A DNA stretch of 64,000 nt from Rhizobium sp. FKY42 (lineage in GTDB: Bacteria > Pseudomonadota > Alphaproteobacteria > Rhizobiales > Rhizobiaceae), in contig NZ_STGA01000003.1 of NCBI RefSeq assembly GCF_005222835.1, forward strand, positions 62,001 to 126,000. The letters are read 5' to 3'. Below are positions 53,944 to 61,613 of this stretch, piece after piece. Under the pieces are notes generated by a model. It ran no database searches. It was not told the DNA's origin and saw nothing but the letters and a program-made list of their open reading frames with translations. Made by a program: the position numbers and the translations under genes. Numbering within the stretch: position 1 is the stretch's first letter; each line of letters starts with the position of its first letter.

Positions 53944-55178
53944 TGCAGAGCCTTCGACAGAGCCCGCGCGCCATAGCGGGTTCGCCGCTCGCCTTCCGGG
54001 TTTTCGAGATCCGGCGCCACAACTTTAACGACTGATACTGGTAACCAGCCAGGGGTCAGATCGACGGCATAGAGTTTTCTCTGGCCTGATTTCTGCAATG
54101 CCGAAAGAACAAGATCGAGCGCCTGTTCCGGAGAGTGTGCATCGGTGAGCCCGGAATCCGATAAAGTTGCTTTGCACTGGCTCTCGAATGCGAGTTTATG
54201 GTCATCTGAGAGCGGACGCTGATACAATTCCGGAAAGAGATCGTCTCGAGCGCCAGCGATGAATGTCATTCGAGACTGTGCCGCCTCTGTAACGGCGCGT
54301 ATCGCTGCAGCCTCCAGCGATAGTCCTGCACCTGCGCCGAGCGTGACATCGACATGTCGCAAGCCTCTGCCGTCAAGCTGTTGTGGTCCGAGCATGGCGC
54401 ACGCGACAGGGATTCCTGTATCGTTCGTAATATCGAAAAGGGCGATCTGCATCTGCGCCTGTTGAATACGCCGGAGCAGGCCAACCATTTCTGGGCCGCC
54501 TGTGTCAGGATCGATGCGCTCTTCAAAGCGCATGGGAGAACGAGTCACTTCCCACAGGGTCAGTGCATCGCGCTCTACGCGTTCCAGCAATCCGTGCAGT
54601 ATTGCTTCTGTCTGGGTGTTTCCGGATGCCAATCCGTCTGAACTTTGCCAATAACGAGGCCGCAGAATCGTTCGGTCCATGGTGACCGCCTGATGGGGCA
54701 GGCAGACTTGCGTTCCCATCAAGAGATCTTTGGCCAATGCCCAGTCGATGATCTCATCGTCTTTAAGTACGTTGGCCCCCGGCGCGAGGAGGCAGTCCAG
54801 GCAATCGAAGTTCCGCCCGATCCGGCGAAGATCTGCTGGAGAAGCGCGCATTGTTTCGCAAGCAGCCTGGGAAGCGATTGATCTTTCAATCGCTTCCATG
54901 ACTGCAGAGATTTTGGCGCTGCCGTCGTCGAGGCCCTTTCCATTCGCAATTACGATGGACTTGGCGTTGGGCGTGAACGCGCACCAAACTGGAATCCCGA
55001 TGCGATCGAGATCCGTCTGACGTGCGACACGCGTAATTCCAAGTCTGGAAAGAAAAGCGGCTACTTTTCCATAAGTCTCCGCAGCAGAACAGGTACGAAG
55101 AAGCAAGTCCTTCTTAGCTTTCGTGGAAGCTCGAAGCGATGGATGAAGAGGACTCAAGCGCAATCGCAGCCTTGACAC
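53940..55178 (-). CDS. YcaO-family ATP-dependent peptide backbone-modifying enzyme
   Basis: The 412-residue protein has the YcaO ATP/Mg sites: KISAVMEAIERSIASQ (about 88-103), the segment TEAILHGLLERVERDAL and the downstream VTEAAQSRMTFIAGARDD. It lacks the Pro-rich C-terminal tail seen in azoline-forming YcaOs. It activates a peptide amide for attack; with TfuA present, thioamide formation is more likely than cyclodehydration. There is no neighbouring E1-like or flavin dehydrogenase gene. The frame opens with GTG 55178; a TTG at 55163 has a better site (AAGG, 6 nt). Either way its start lies inside the peptide gene. Confidence 0.92.
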   Translation of the reverse strand: MSRLRLRLSPLHPSLRASTKAKKDLLLRTCSAAETYGKVAAFLSRLGITRVARQTDLDRIGIPVWCAFTPNAKSIVIANGKGLDDGSAKISAVMEAIERSIASQAACETMRASPADLRRIGRNFDCLDCLLAPGANVLKDDEIIDWALAKDLLMGTQVCLPHQAVTMDRTILRPRYWQSSDGLASGNTQTEAILHGLLERVERDALTLWEVTRSPMRFEERIDPDTGGPEMVGLLRRIQQAQMQIALFDITNDTGIPVACAMLGPQQLDGRGLRHVDVTLGAGAGLSLEAAAIRAVTEAAQSRMTFIAGARDDLFPELYQRPLSDDHKLAFESQCKATLSDSGLTDAHSPEQALDLVLSALQKSGQRKLYAVDLTPGWLPVSVVKVVAPDLENPEGERRTRYGARALSKALQ

Positions 55179-55332
55179 CCTTGGTCACGACTGCACCTGA
55201 TTGCGCAAGCGTAATCAAAGATGCAAGCTCGCCGGTTGGCTGACCGGTGACCGGCACAACCGTCCCAGCCTCGAGATCCGCTGCATATAGCTGGCTCTCA
55301 CCCACGATGCTCAGAATAACCAATTTTGCCAT
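55114..55332 (-). CDS. candidate precursor peptide (72 aa) for YcaO/TfuA
   Basis: The 72-residue product begins MAKLVILSIVGESQLYAADL and ends with a Ser-rich tail (residues 60-72, ESSSSIASSFHES); it has no Cys. A strong AAAGGAGA stands 5 nt before the ATG and partly uses the stop codon of the upstream regulator gene (TAA then AGGAG), so translation is coupled. Its 3' 65 nt overlap the start of ycaO in another frame. The place, size and lack of Cys fit a substrate for thioamidation, with the tail as possible core. It shows no similarity I recognise to TfxA or to nitrile-hydratase leaders. It could instead be a small accessory protein. Confidence 0.7.
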   Translation of the reverse strand: MAKLVILSIVGESQLYAADLEAGTVVPVTGQPTGELASLITLAQSGAVVTKGVKAAIALESSSSIASSFHES

Positions 55333-55343
55333 GCTTTTCTCCT

Positions 55344-57143
55344 TTAAAAACCGGCTTTAATAAGCCCTTCACGATACATTTCTGTCTGCCACTTCTCCTT
55401 GTGTGGCAGCACTGCAACCCAGCGTTCCAAATCAAAATCCGGGTTGTTTCTGAGAACACGCAGCCTGTAAGTTCGAGCCTTACCGGTATCGCCTAGCATG
55501 GCCCAGCAGGCCGCTGCCAGCCGATCTGCCGGTTTGCTGTCTCGCATGCGTCCGATAAAATCAAGCGCTTTGCCGAACTCCCCTAGAAAATAGCATGCGC
55601 CCGCGGCCGCCCAGAAATAGGGATCCGGGGGCAAGGGGTTCAGTTCGATCGAACTCAAGACTTTGCGGAGTGCATCTGCCGGTTTGCTGGCATGTACCAA
55701 GCTATCCGCATGACTGAAGAGTACATCTGCATAATGCGGGCTTAAGGTTTCGGCCTTTTCAAGTGCCTCAAGACTTTCATCGATCCGTCCCATGAACAAG
55801 TGACTGACACCGACTTCCTTGAAGGCTCCTGCCGACTGGTCGTTGTTGCTGACAGCTTGATCGGCAAGCCTAACTGCCTGTTGCAACAGTTCCTGATCGC
55901 CGCGTGCTGTCAGTATCCATTCCATGCTGAAGGTCCGCGAAAGGCCAGCAAGCGACGAAGCAAAGTTCCGATCAATCTCAAGCGAGGCTTTGAAGTGTCT
56001 TCTTGCGCGCCTTATGGACGGCAGAGACATGTGCGATAGATCCTGTAATCCCCGAAGAAAGGAAACGTAGGCTTCGGGCTGGTTGCTGACGTCCAAAGCC
56101 ATGGTCTGTGTCGAATGCAACTGTCTGACAAGAGACGTCTGGACTGCATCGGTTATGGTTTGTCGCTGACCCGCTATTTCGCCGGGATCAAGCTTGAAAC
56201 GCGTCGCCCAGATAATTTCATCTGTCGGCAGGAATACGAGTTGAACGAACAGAGCATCCTCGGTTCGCTGCGTATCCAAGACGTAAGTTATCTTATGGCG
56301 TTCGAGAATGGCCGCCTTGTCGCGTGAACTCCGAATTCGTTCGGACGTGTAGGGTGCCACGACAGAAACCGCCCTGCTGGCACATAGCCCGATTGTCAGA
56401 TCTTCGATCAGCGCGTTAGCGACTGAACCTGCCTTTTGTGCGCTGACTGCCGTATCCGGCGGAAGGAGTGCTATCCGCGGCACTAGCCAGAGATCACCGG
56501 ACGGCGGAGGTGCCATGAACTTTTGTGCTTCGGACGGCTGTGCCGCAACGCGTTGCTGCTCCTGTCCCTCTGTTACAGAGATACGTCGGCGAATCTCCTC
56601 GTCGCCCGGATCGTGTTCCAACAACAGGACTGCCGCACGCCTAAGATCCGAGCGTGCTATTTTTTCAGGGTTATCGGCCGCCTTCAGGAATTGCTGGCGC
56701 AGAAAAGCAACGTGACGCTGTCTGACATCTTTCACCCAGATGGAAAGTTGCGCAGACGTGCGGCCTTCCATGGGCAGGAACACCTTGGCGACGGCATCGC
56801 TGCAAAGATTGAGATTGTCGGCAGAGATTTCGGCTGTTTCGAATTCCAGGTCACAAGTCAGAGCTTGATGATTCAGCGTAAGGTAGGCGCCGTCCGCTTC
56901 AATCACGGGCGCCCTGTTCTCGCCAATTGCTTGAGACAATCTGCGCAGGGCGGAGCGAAGATTTGTTGAAGCGGCATCGGGATTGCCCGACCATATGAGC
57001 TGCGCAGCGCTCCTGCGCGCAACCTGTGTTTCTGACGAGTACAAGTATGCAAGCAAAACCAGAGACAGGTAAGGCGCGGCAATTGTCTGCCCCGCCTCAT
57101 CCCGCAATTGGCAGCCGCCCAGAGTGGTCAGCCGTAAGGACAT
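55344..57143 (-). CDS. SARP-type transcriptional regulator with TPRs
   Basis: The 599-residue protein starts with a winged-helix DNA-binding domain (LTTLGGCQLRDEAGQTIAAP, LIWSGNPDAASTNLRSALRRL; about residues 1-90). A helical BTAD-like part follows to about 190. A middle domain (PRIALLPPDTAV to about 330) is of the kind found in adenylate-cyclase/CadC-like regulators. Several TPR units at about 345-580 (for example LASSLAGLSRTFSMEW, GRIDESLEALEKAETLSPHYADV) complete it. SARP regulators often control natural-product clusters. It is cotranscribed between the XRE gene (7-nt gap) and the peptide gene (11-nt gap), so it is likely the pathway activator. Confidence 0.85.
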   Translation of the reverse strand: MSLRLTTLGGCQLRDEAGQTIAAPYLSLVLLAYLYSSETQVARRSAAQLIWSGNPDAASTNLRSALRRLSQAIGENRAPVIEADGAYLTLNHQALTCDLEFETAEISADNLNLCSDAVAKVFLPMEGRTSAQLSIWVKDVRQRHVAFLRQQFLKAADNPEKIARSDLRRAAVLLLEHDPGDEEIRRRISVTEGQEQQRVAAQPSEAQKFMAPPPSGDLWLVPRIALLPPDTAVSAQKAGSVANALIEDLTIGLCASRAVSVVAPYTSERIRSSRDKAAILERHKITYVLDTQRTEDALFVQLVFLPTDEIIWATRFKLDPGEIAGQRQTITDAVQTSLVRQLHSTQTMALDVSNQPEAYVSFLRGLQDLSHMSLPSIRRARRHFKASLEIDRNFASSLAGLSRTFSMEWILTARGDQELLQQAVRLADQAVSNNDQSAGAFKEVGVSHLFMGRIDESLEALEKAETLSPHYADVLFSHADSLVHASKPADALRKVLSSIELNPLPPDPYFWAAAGACYFLGEFGKALDFIGRMRDSKPADRLAAACWAMLGDTGKARTYRLRVLRNNPDFDLERWVAVLPHKEKWQTEMYREGLIKAGF

Positions 57144-57150
57144 ATTGCAC

Positions 57151-57576
57151 TCAATGCGAAGCGAATGTCAGATCGCTCACATCTGCAAGTACAGACTGTT
57201 CTTTGGAAAGACTACGAACAAGCCCCAGAATGGACTGGCGAACACGCTTGTCTTCAATGGCTGCAAAAGCGGCAGCAAGCGCAACGCATTCTTTGGAATT
57301 CATGAAATCAGCTGAGGATTCCTGCTTGCCATCGTCTTCCATGGCGCCCGGACTTCCTTCAAAGAAGAAAGGGATCGGAACATTCAGTATTTCTGCAATA
57401 TGCTGGAGCCGACTTGCACCGACGCGATTTGCACCCTTTTCGTATTTCTGAACTTGCTGAAACGTAATGCCGAGACTATCGCCCAGCTTTTCTTGACTCA
57501 TCCCCAACATAGTGCGGCGAAGACGAATACGAGAGCCGACATGAACATCTATCGGATTTGGAGTTTTCTTTACCAT
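57151..57576 (-). CDS. XRE-family HTH regulator
   Basis: The 141-residue protein has an N-terminal lambda-type HTH (VGSRIRLRRTMLGMSQEKL, GITFQQVQKYEKGANRVGAS) followed by IAEILNVPIPFFFEG. This is the layout of a common small rhizobial XRE group. Its C-terminal 50 residues are acidic then helical. I start it at ATG 57576; an extension to 57636 crosses the promoter region. It is first in the SARP-peptide-ycaO-tfuA operon and probably controls it, perhaps through the palindrome 25 nt upstream. Confidence 0.86.
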   Translation of the reverse strand: MVKKTPNPIDVHVGSRIRLRRTMLGMSQEKLGDSLGITFQQVQKYEKGANRVGASRLQHIAEILNVPIPFFFEGSPGAMEDDGKQESSADFMNSKECVALAAAFAAIEDKRVRQSILGLVRSLSKEQSVLADVSDLTFASH

Positions 57577-58010
57577 TTTAGATCCGGAAAAACATCTACC
57601 TGTACGTACATTGCGCTTATTTTGTTCCTGACGCAACTATTTTCCGTTGACTGGGAATTAGATTCTCGATCTCCTGTTGCATTCTTGCGCGAAATTGATG
57701 GAATGCGACTTGGCATTAACTTGTCAATGGAGAGGTTGTGGATCGGCTCAGGTTAGTAGTGCTTGAATGGATCCGGTAACGGGATTTATGCCGCGCATCG
57801 CCAGTATGTTCTAGCGTGGGCGCAAATGCAGAACCGGGTGTTCGCTGTTTTTGAAAAGTAGTTTCCTCCATTCGGCTGATTCTTTTGGAGCATTTAGATT
57901 AGCTAGGTGCGACGGTCGCGACGATGCGCGTCGTTCAAGTCGCTATGAATGATTTATGATTCATTAACCAGTTGCAGCACAAGAAATGTGTTAAAGACTC
58001 AGGTGAATTC
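57577..58010. promoter_or_regulatory. divergent control region between XRE and LuxR genes
   Basis: No gene in 434 nt. It contains a perfect TGTACGTACA palindrome at 57601-57610, 25 nt before the XRE start. It also has an imperfect dyad TGAATGATTTATGATTCA at 57946-57963, about 48 nt before the LuxR start. Both are plausible regulator sites; the second has the length of a lux-type box. Confidence 0.5.
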
Positions 58011-58742
58011 ATGTTGAACCGACCCCTATTCCGCCGTGCGGACGACCTGGACGATTTCGTCGATCTCAGTTCCGTCCCTCGCCATCGCTTTATCCACAAT
58101 AATGCCTTCATTGCGCGGCTCCGAAAGGCTGTCGATTTTGATTACGTCATGGTCAGCGGTCTGGATATCGAGGGCTTTCACTTTGGGACCGCACAATCAA
58201 TTGATACTGATTTTCCGCCGGCATTTCTGGAAGCCTATTACGAAGACAAGTTCTACCTGACTGATCCTTTTGTCATCGCCTGCAAAAAAGCACATCGCGT
58301 TGTTCTAGAGTCAGAGGTGGTCAGGGGTGCACTTCCGAACGGGCGTCTTGCCTATTTGCTTGAGACCTTCAATGTCAGAAACAGGACAGTCTTCCCCATT
58401 CGCAGAGGCGATCTTGTCTATGGGTCGGTGGGTTTTACGCGTTCGGTCCCATTTGACGCTGACGAGATTGCCTTTCTCCATGCTATTGCGCAGGCCACGC
58501 ACCACGAAATTACCGGTCCATTGATGCGAAAGTTCGCAGCGATTGAACTCAAGCTTTCCCAAGGGGAAGTGACTTGTCTTCGATTGGCGTCCGGCGGTCT
58601 GACAAGCGAGCAGATAGCAAGTGAAAGCGGATACCAGGCGGATACCGTTAATACTTACATCAAAAATGCAACGAAAAAGGTCGGAGCCACAAATCGGACG
58701 CAAGCCATCGCCGAGGCAATTCGTAGAGGTTTGATTGACTGA
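58011..58742 (+). CDS. LuxR-family regulator with autoinducer-binding domain
   Basis: The 243-residue protein has an N-terminal autoinducer-binding domain (about 25-165) with the usual W/Y/D pocket partly changed: FDYVMVSGLDIEGFHFG, FYLTDPFVIACKKA, VFPIRRGDLVYGSVGF. A C-terminal LuxR HTH follows (KLSQGEVTCLRLASGGLTSE, ASESGYQADTVNTYIKNATKKVGATNRTQAIAEAI, cited in parts). No luxI-type synthase lies in the window, so it is a solo receptor here. AGGTGA precedes ATG 58011. It is divergent from the YcaO operon and may give it quorum control. Confidence 0.88.
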   Translation: MLNRPLFRRADDLDDFVDLSSVPRHRFIHNNAFIARLRKAVDFDYVMVSGLDIEGFHFGTAQSIDTDFPPAFLEAYYEDKFYLTDPFVIACKKAHRVVLESEVVRGALPNGRLAYLLETFNVRNRTVFPIRRGDLVYGSVGFTRSVPFDADEIAFLHAIAQATHHEITGPLMRKFAAIELKLSQGEVTCLRLASGGLTSEQIASESGYQADTVNTYIKNATKKVGATNRTQAIAEAIRRGLID

Positions 58743-58818
58743 TACGCCTCCCCAGTGACGGTGACTCCTTTTGCTTTTCAAACGGCGGTGAATCTGAATC
58801 TCTGGAGCAAACCGGAGG
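58743..58818. other. gap between LuxR gene and IS element
   Basis: 76 bases without a gene; the left flank of the IS. Confidence 0.4.
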
Positions 58819-58846
58819 TGAGAGCGGCGGTGCAAATTAGTCCACG
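58819..58846 (+). repeat. left terminal inverted repeat of the IS21 element
   Basis: It shares the TG end, CGGCGG and AAA blocks with the right end with one gap. A small perfect hairpin GGCGGGA-TAG-TCCCGCC follows at 58852-58868 and may block transcription entering from outside. Confidence 0.7.
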
Positions 58847-58905
58847 GTAGCGGCGGGATAGTCCCGCCTCGGGCGGCGTAAAAGTCGGCCACCTATTTTC
58901 CTTCT

Positions 58906-60435
58906 GTGACGCATGCAGGAGGGCTGGGGATTTATACCGTGGAACTTTATCTGAGGGTTCGTTTGGCTTGTTCTGAAGGAATGAGCCGGCGTCAGGCTGC
59001 AAAGCATTTCAACATTTCGCGCGACAGCGTTTCCAAGATGCTGTCCTATTCGACGCCACCCGGCTATCAGCGGCAATCACCGATCCGGCGGCCCAAGCTT
59101 GATGCGTTTGTTTCGACGATCGATCACTGGCTTGATGAGGACGTGAAGCTGCCGCGCAAGCAGCGCCATACGGCCAAGCGTGTGTTCGACCGGCTACGTG
59201 ACGAGTGCGGGTTCACGGGCGGTTACACGATCATCAAGGACTATATGCGTGAGCGGGATCAGCGTCGCCAGGAGGTGTTTGTGCCATTGGCTCATCCACC
59301 AGGCCATGCGCAGGCCGATTTCGGCGAAGCGATGGTGGTGATTGGCGGCGTGGAGCAGAAGGCGCATTTCTTCGTGCTCGATCTGCCTCATAGCGACGGC
59401 TGCTACGTGCGGGCCTACCCTGCAGCCGTGGCAGAGGCCTGGATCGACGGCCACGTCCATGCATTCGCCTTCTTCGGGGCCGTGCCGCAATCGATCGTCT
59501 ACGACAATGACCGCTGCCTTGTTGCGAAGATCCTGCCCGATGGCGCCCGCAAGCGGGCAACACTGTTCAGCGGGTTTCTGTCCCACTACCTGATCCGGGA
59601 TCGTTACGGGCGGCCAGGCAAGGGCAACGACAAGGGAAACGTCGAGGGGCTCGTTGGCTATAGCAGGCGCAACTTCATGGTTCCGATCCCGCAGTTTCCG
59701 ACATGGGAAGCGTTCAATACCTTTCTGGAAGAGCAGTGCCGCAAACGCCAGCGCGACCGGCTGCGCGGCGAGAGCGAGACGATCGGAGAACGGCTGCAGC
59801 GTGATCTGGCCGCCATGCGCCCCTTGCCGGCGTCGCCGTTTGATGCCTGCGACCAGGCGAGTGCGAAAGTCACGGCCCAGTCGTTCGTTCGCTACAAGAC
59901 CAACGACTATTCCGTCCCGGTCGCCTACGGCCATCAGGATGTTTGGGTCCGCGGCTATGTCGATGCAGTGGTGATCGGCTGCCACGGCGAGGTCATTGCT
60001 CGCCATCCGCGGTGCTGGGAGCGCGAAGACGTCATCTTCGACCCTGTTCATTATCTGCCGCTGATCGAGCAGAAGATCAATTCGCTGGATCAGGCGGCCC
60101 CTCTCCAGGGTTGGGACCTGCCAGAGGAATTCGCCACGCTGCGCCGTCTGATGGAGGGCCGCATGGCCAAGCATGGCCGGCGTGAGTATGTTCAGGTCCT
60201 GCGCCTGCTGGAGAGCTTTGAGCTTGCCGACCTTCACGCGGCGGTGAAGCAGGGCCTCCAACTCGGAGCCATCGGCTTTGACGCCGTCAAGCATCTGATC
60301 CTGTGCCGGGTGGAACGCCGGCCGCCGCGACTGAACCTGTCCATCTATCCCTACCTGCCGAGGGCGACGGTCGAGACGACCTCGGCGAAGGCCTACATGC
60401 GCCTCCTGTCGTCGGATGCGGGAGAAGCGGCATGA
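58906..60435 (+). CDS. istA: IS21-family transposase IstA
   Basis: The 509-residue transposase has an N-terminal HTH (SRRQAAKHFNISRDSVSKML). The integrase core has the catalytic Asp in GHAQADFGEA, the second Asp in SIVYDNDRC and the Glu in NDKGNVEGLVGY. A C-terminal domain with KTNDYSVPVAYG follows. It is intact. The annotated GTG at 58906 has no ribosome site; AGGAGGG lies 6 nt before an ATT codon at 58930 (reading IYTVELYLRVR), so translation may begin there or at GTG 58939. It overlaps istB by 4 nt. Confidence 0.93.
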   Translation: MTHAGGLGIYTVELYLRVRLACSEGMSRRQAAKHFNISRDSVSKMLSYSTPPGYQRQSPIRRPKLDAFVSTIDHWLDEDVKLPRKQRHTAKRVFDRLRDECGFTGGYTIIKDYMRERDQRRQEVFVPLAHPPGHAQADFGEAMVVIGGVEQKAHFFVLDLPHSDGCYVRAYPAAVAEAWIDGHVHAFAFFGAVPQSIVYDNDRCLVAKILPDGARKRATLFSGFLSHYLIRDRYGRPGKGNDKGNVEGLVGYSRRNFMVPIPQFPTWEAFNTFLEEQCRKRQRDRLRGESETIGERLQRDLAAMRPLPASPFDACDQASAKVTAQSFVRYKTNDYSVPVAYGHQDVWVRGYVDAVVIGCHGEVIARHPRCWEREDVIFDPVHYLPLIEQKINSLDQAAPLQGWDLPEEFATLRRLMEGRMAKHGRREYVQVLRLLESFELADLHAAVKQGLQLGAIGFDAVKHLILCRVERRPPRLNLSIYPYLPRATVETTSAKAYMRLLSSDAGEAA

Positions 60436-61190
60436 GCACCGAAGCGCCGGAGATCCTTCTCGCACACTATCTCAAGACCCTGAAGCTGCCGACATTCCAG
60501 CGTGAGTATCAGAAGCTGGCCCGGCTGTGCGCCACCGAAGGCGTCGATCATGTCGGATACCTATTCCGGCTTGCCGAGCGGGAGATGATCGAACGGGATC
60601 GCCGTAAGGTCGAACGCCGCATCAAGGCGGCCAAGTTCCCGGTCGTCAAAAGCCTCGACAGTTTCGACTTCGCAGCCATCCCCAAGCTCAACAAGATGCA
60701 GGTGCTGGAACTGGCGCGTTGCGAGTGGATCGAGCGGCGGGAGAATGTCATCGCCCTCGGGCCAAGCGGTACAGGTAAGACCCATGCGGCGCTCGGCCTC
60801 GGCCTGGCCGCATGCCAGAAGGGTCTATCCGTCGGCTTCACCACCGCCGCCGCGCTGGTCAGCGAGATGATGGAGGCCCGTGACGAGCGGCGACTGCTAC
60901 GGCTCCAGAAACAGATGTCCGCCTACCAGCTTCTCATCATCGATGAACTGGGCTTTGTGCCGCTTTCCAAAACCGGCGCAGAGTTGCTCTTCGAGTTGAT
61001 CTCGCAACGCTATGAACGCGGCGCCACTCTGATCACCAGCAATCTTCCGTTTGACGAATGGACCGAGACCTTGGGGTCGGAGCGTCTCACCGGCGCTCTG
61101 CTCGACCGTATCACCCACCATGTCAGCATCCTCGAGATGAACGGCGACAGCTATCGTCTCGCCCAAAGCCGCGCCCGAAAGGCCGGCTGA
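60432..61190 (+). CDS. istB: IS21-family helper ATPase IstB
   Basis: The 252-residue AAA+ ATPase has Walker A ALGPSGTGKTHAALGL and Walker B LLIIDELGFVPL, followed by TLITSNLPFDEW and the arginine-bearing LLDRITHH segment. IstB oligomers select the target and stimulate IstA. The ATG at 60432 overlaps the istA TGA (ATGA). The gene appears intact, so the element may still move. Confidence 0.95.
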   Translation: MSTEAPEILLAHYLKTLKLPTFQREYQKLARLCATEGVDHVGYLFRLAEREMIERDRRKVERRIKAAKFPVVKSLDSFDFAAIPKLNKMQVLELARCEWIERRENVIALGPSGTGKTHAALGLGLAACQKGLSVGFTTAAALVSEMMEARDERRLLRLQKQMSAYQLLIIDELGFVPLSKTGAELLFELISQRYERGATLITSNLPFDEWTETLGSERLTGALLDRITHHVSILEMNGDSYRLAQSRARKAG

Positions 61191-61209
61191 GACCTCTCAA
61201 AAAATCGCC

Positions 61210-61266
61210 GCGCGCGCATGAGACCCCCGCTCGGGCTACGCCCTCCCGCGGGTCTCATGCGCGCGC
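61210..61266 (+). repeat. 17-bp perfect inverted repeat after istB
   Basis: GCGCGCGCATGAGACCC (61210-61226) and its exact complement (61250-61266) enclose a 23-nt loop. It lies 19 nt after the istB stop inside the element. It may end transcription of istAB, though no T tract follows. Confidence 0.7.
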
Positions 61267-61291
61267 CAAGGTGGCCGACTTTTGCGCCGCC

Positions 61292-61321
61292 AAGTGGCCG
61301 GTTTTTACTCCGCCGTTGACA
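61292..61321 (-). repeat. right terminal inverted repeat of the IS21 element
   Basis: The outer repeat reads inward from 61321 as TGTCAACGGCGGAGTAAAAA, with the GCCGGCCAC block following. A second copy of the GGCCAC motif lies just inside at about 61271-61290. Confidence 0.7.
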
Positions 61322-61613
61322 GCATGCTCGGCCATGGGCAGTCGGCGCTTCGTCATGAAAGAAGAAGCTCATGATTTGCAGAAAACAGGAATCCCTCCTG
61401 CAACCGGATTTGCTCCAGGTACAGTCTCCACGGGTTCACAAAGGAGAGTGGTCACGCCGCAACATCGCACACCGCTATCGCAGACCGTGAAATTTACAGT
61501 GCCGTCATGGCTCTACATGCCACAACGCCATCCACGCTTCGCTAAATTGACGATGCCGTCCGCCCCGCACTCACGCATACGAATGTATACAAATATTCAT
61601 GCACCAAAATGTT
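61322..61613. other. gene-free region between IS21 and fecR
   Basis: About 290 bases without a recognisable gene. A TonB-dependent receptor normally follows fecR on this strand. Only a possible start, MTKRRLPMAEHA, runs on the minus strand from 61358 into the IS edge, and it has no ribosome site. A CAGGAGGGATTCCTG dyad lies at 61387-61401. Confidence 0.45.

Larger units (their letters stand above)
58819..61321 (+). mobile_element. IS21-family insertion sequence, about 2.5 kb
   Basis: It contains complete istA and istB. The ends begin TG...CA: the left end TGAGAGCGGCGGTGCAAATT aligns to the reverse complement of the right end, TGTCAACGGCGGAGTAAAAA. Each end also has an inner copy of the GGCGGCGTAAAAGTCGGCCACC motif (58872-58893 left, near 61271-61293 right, inverted), as expected for the multiple transposase sites of IS21. 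I see no target-site duplication: the left flank is ACCGGAGG and the right flank is GCATGCTC. Boundaries are inferred by eye. Confidence 0.85.

Noticed and set aside
59194-60465. 423-codon open frame antisense to istA
   Set aside because: It is a frame shadow in high-GC coding sequence; it has no domain and istA is a complete IS21 transposase.
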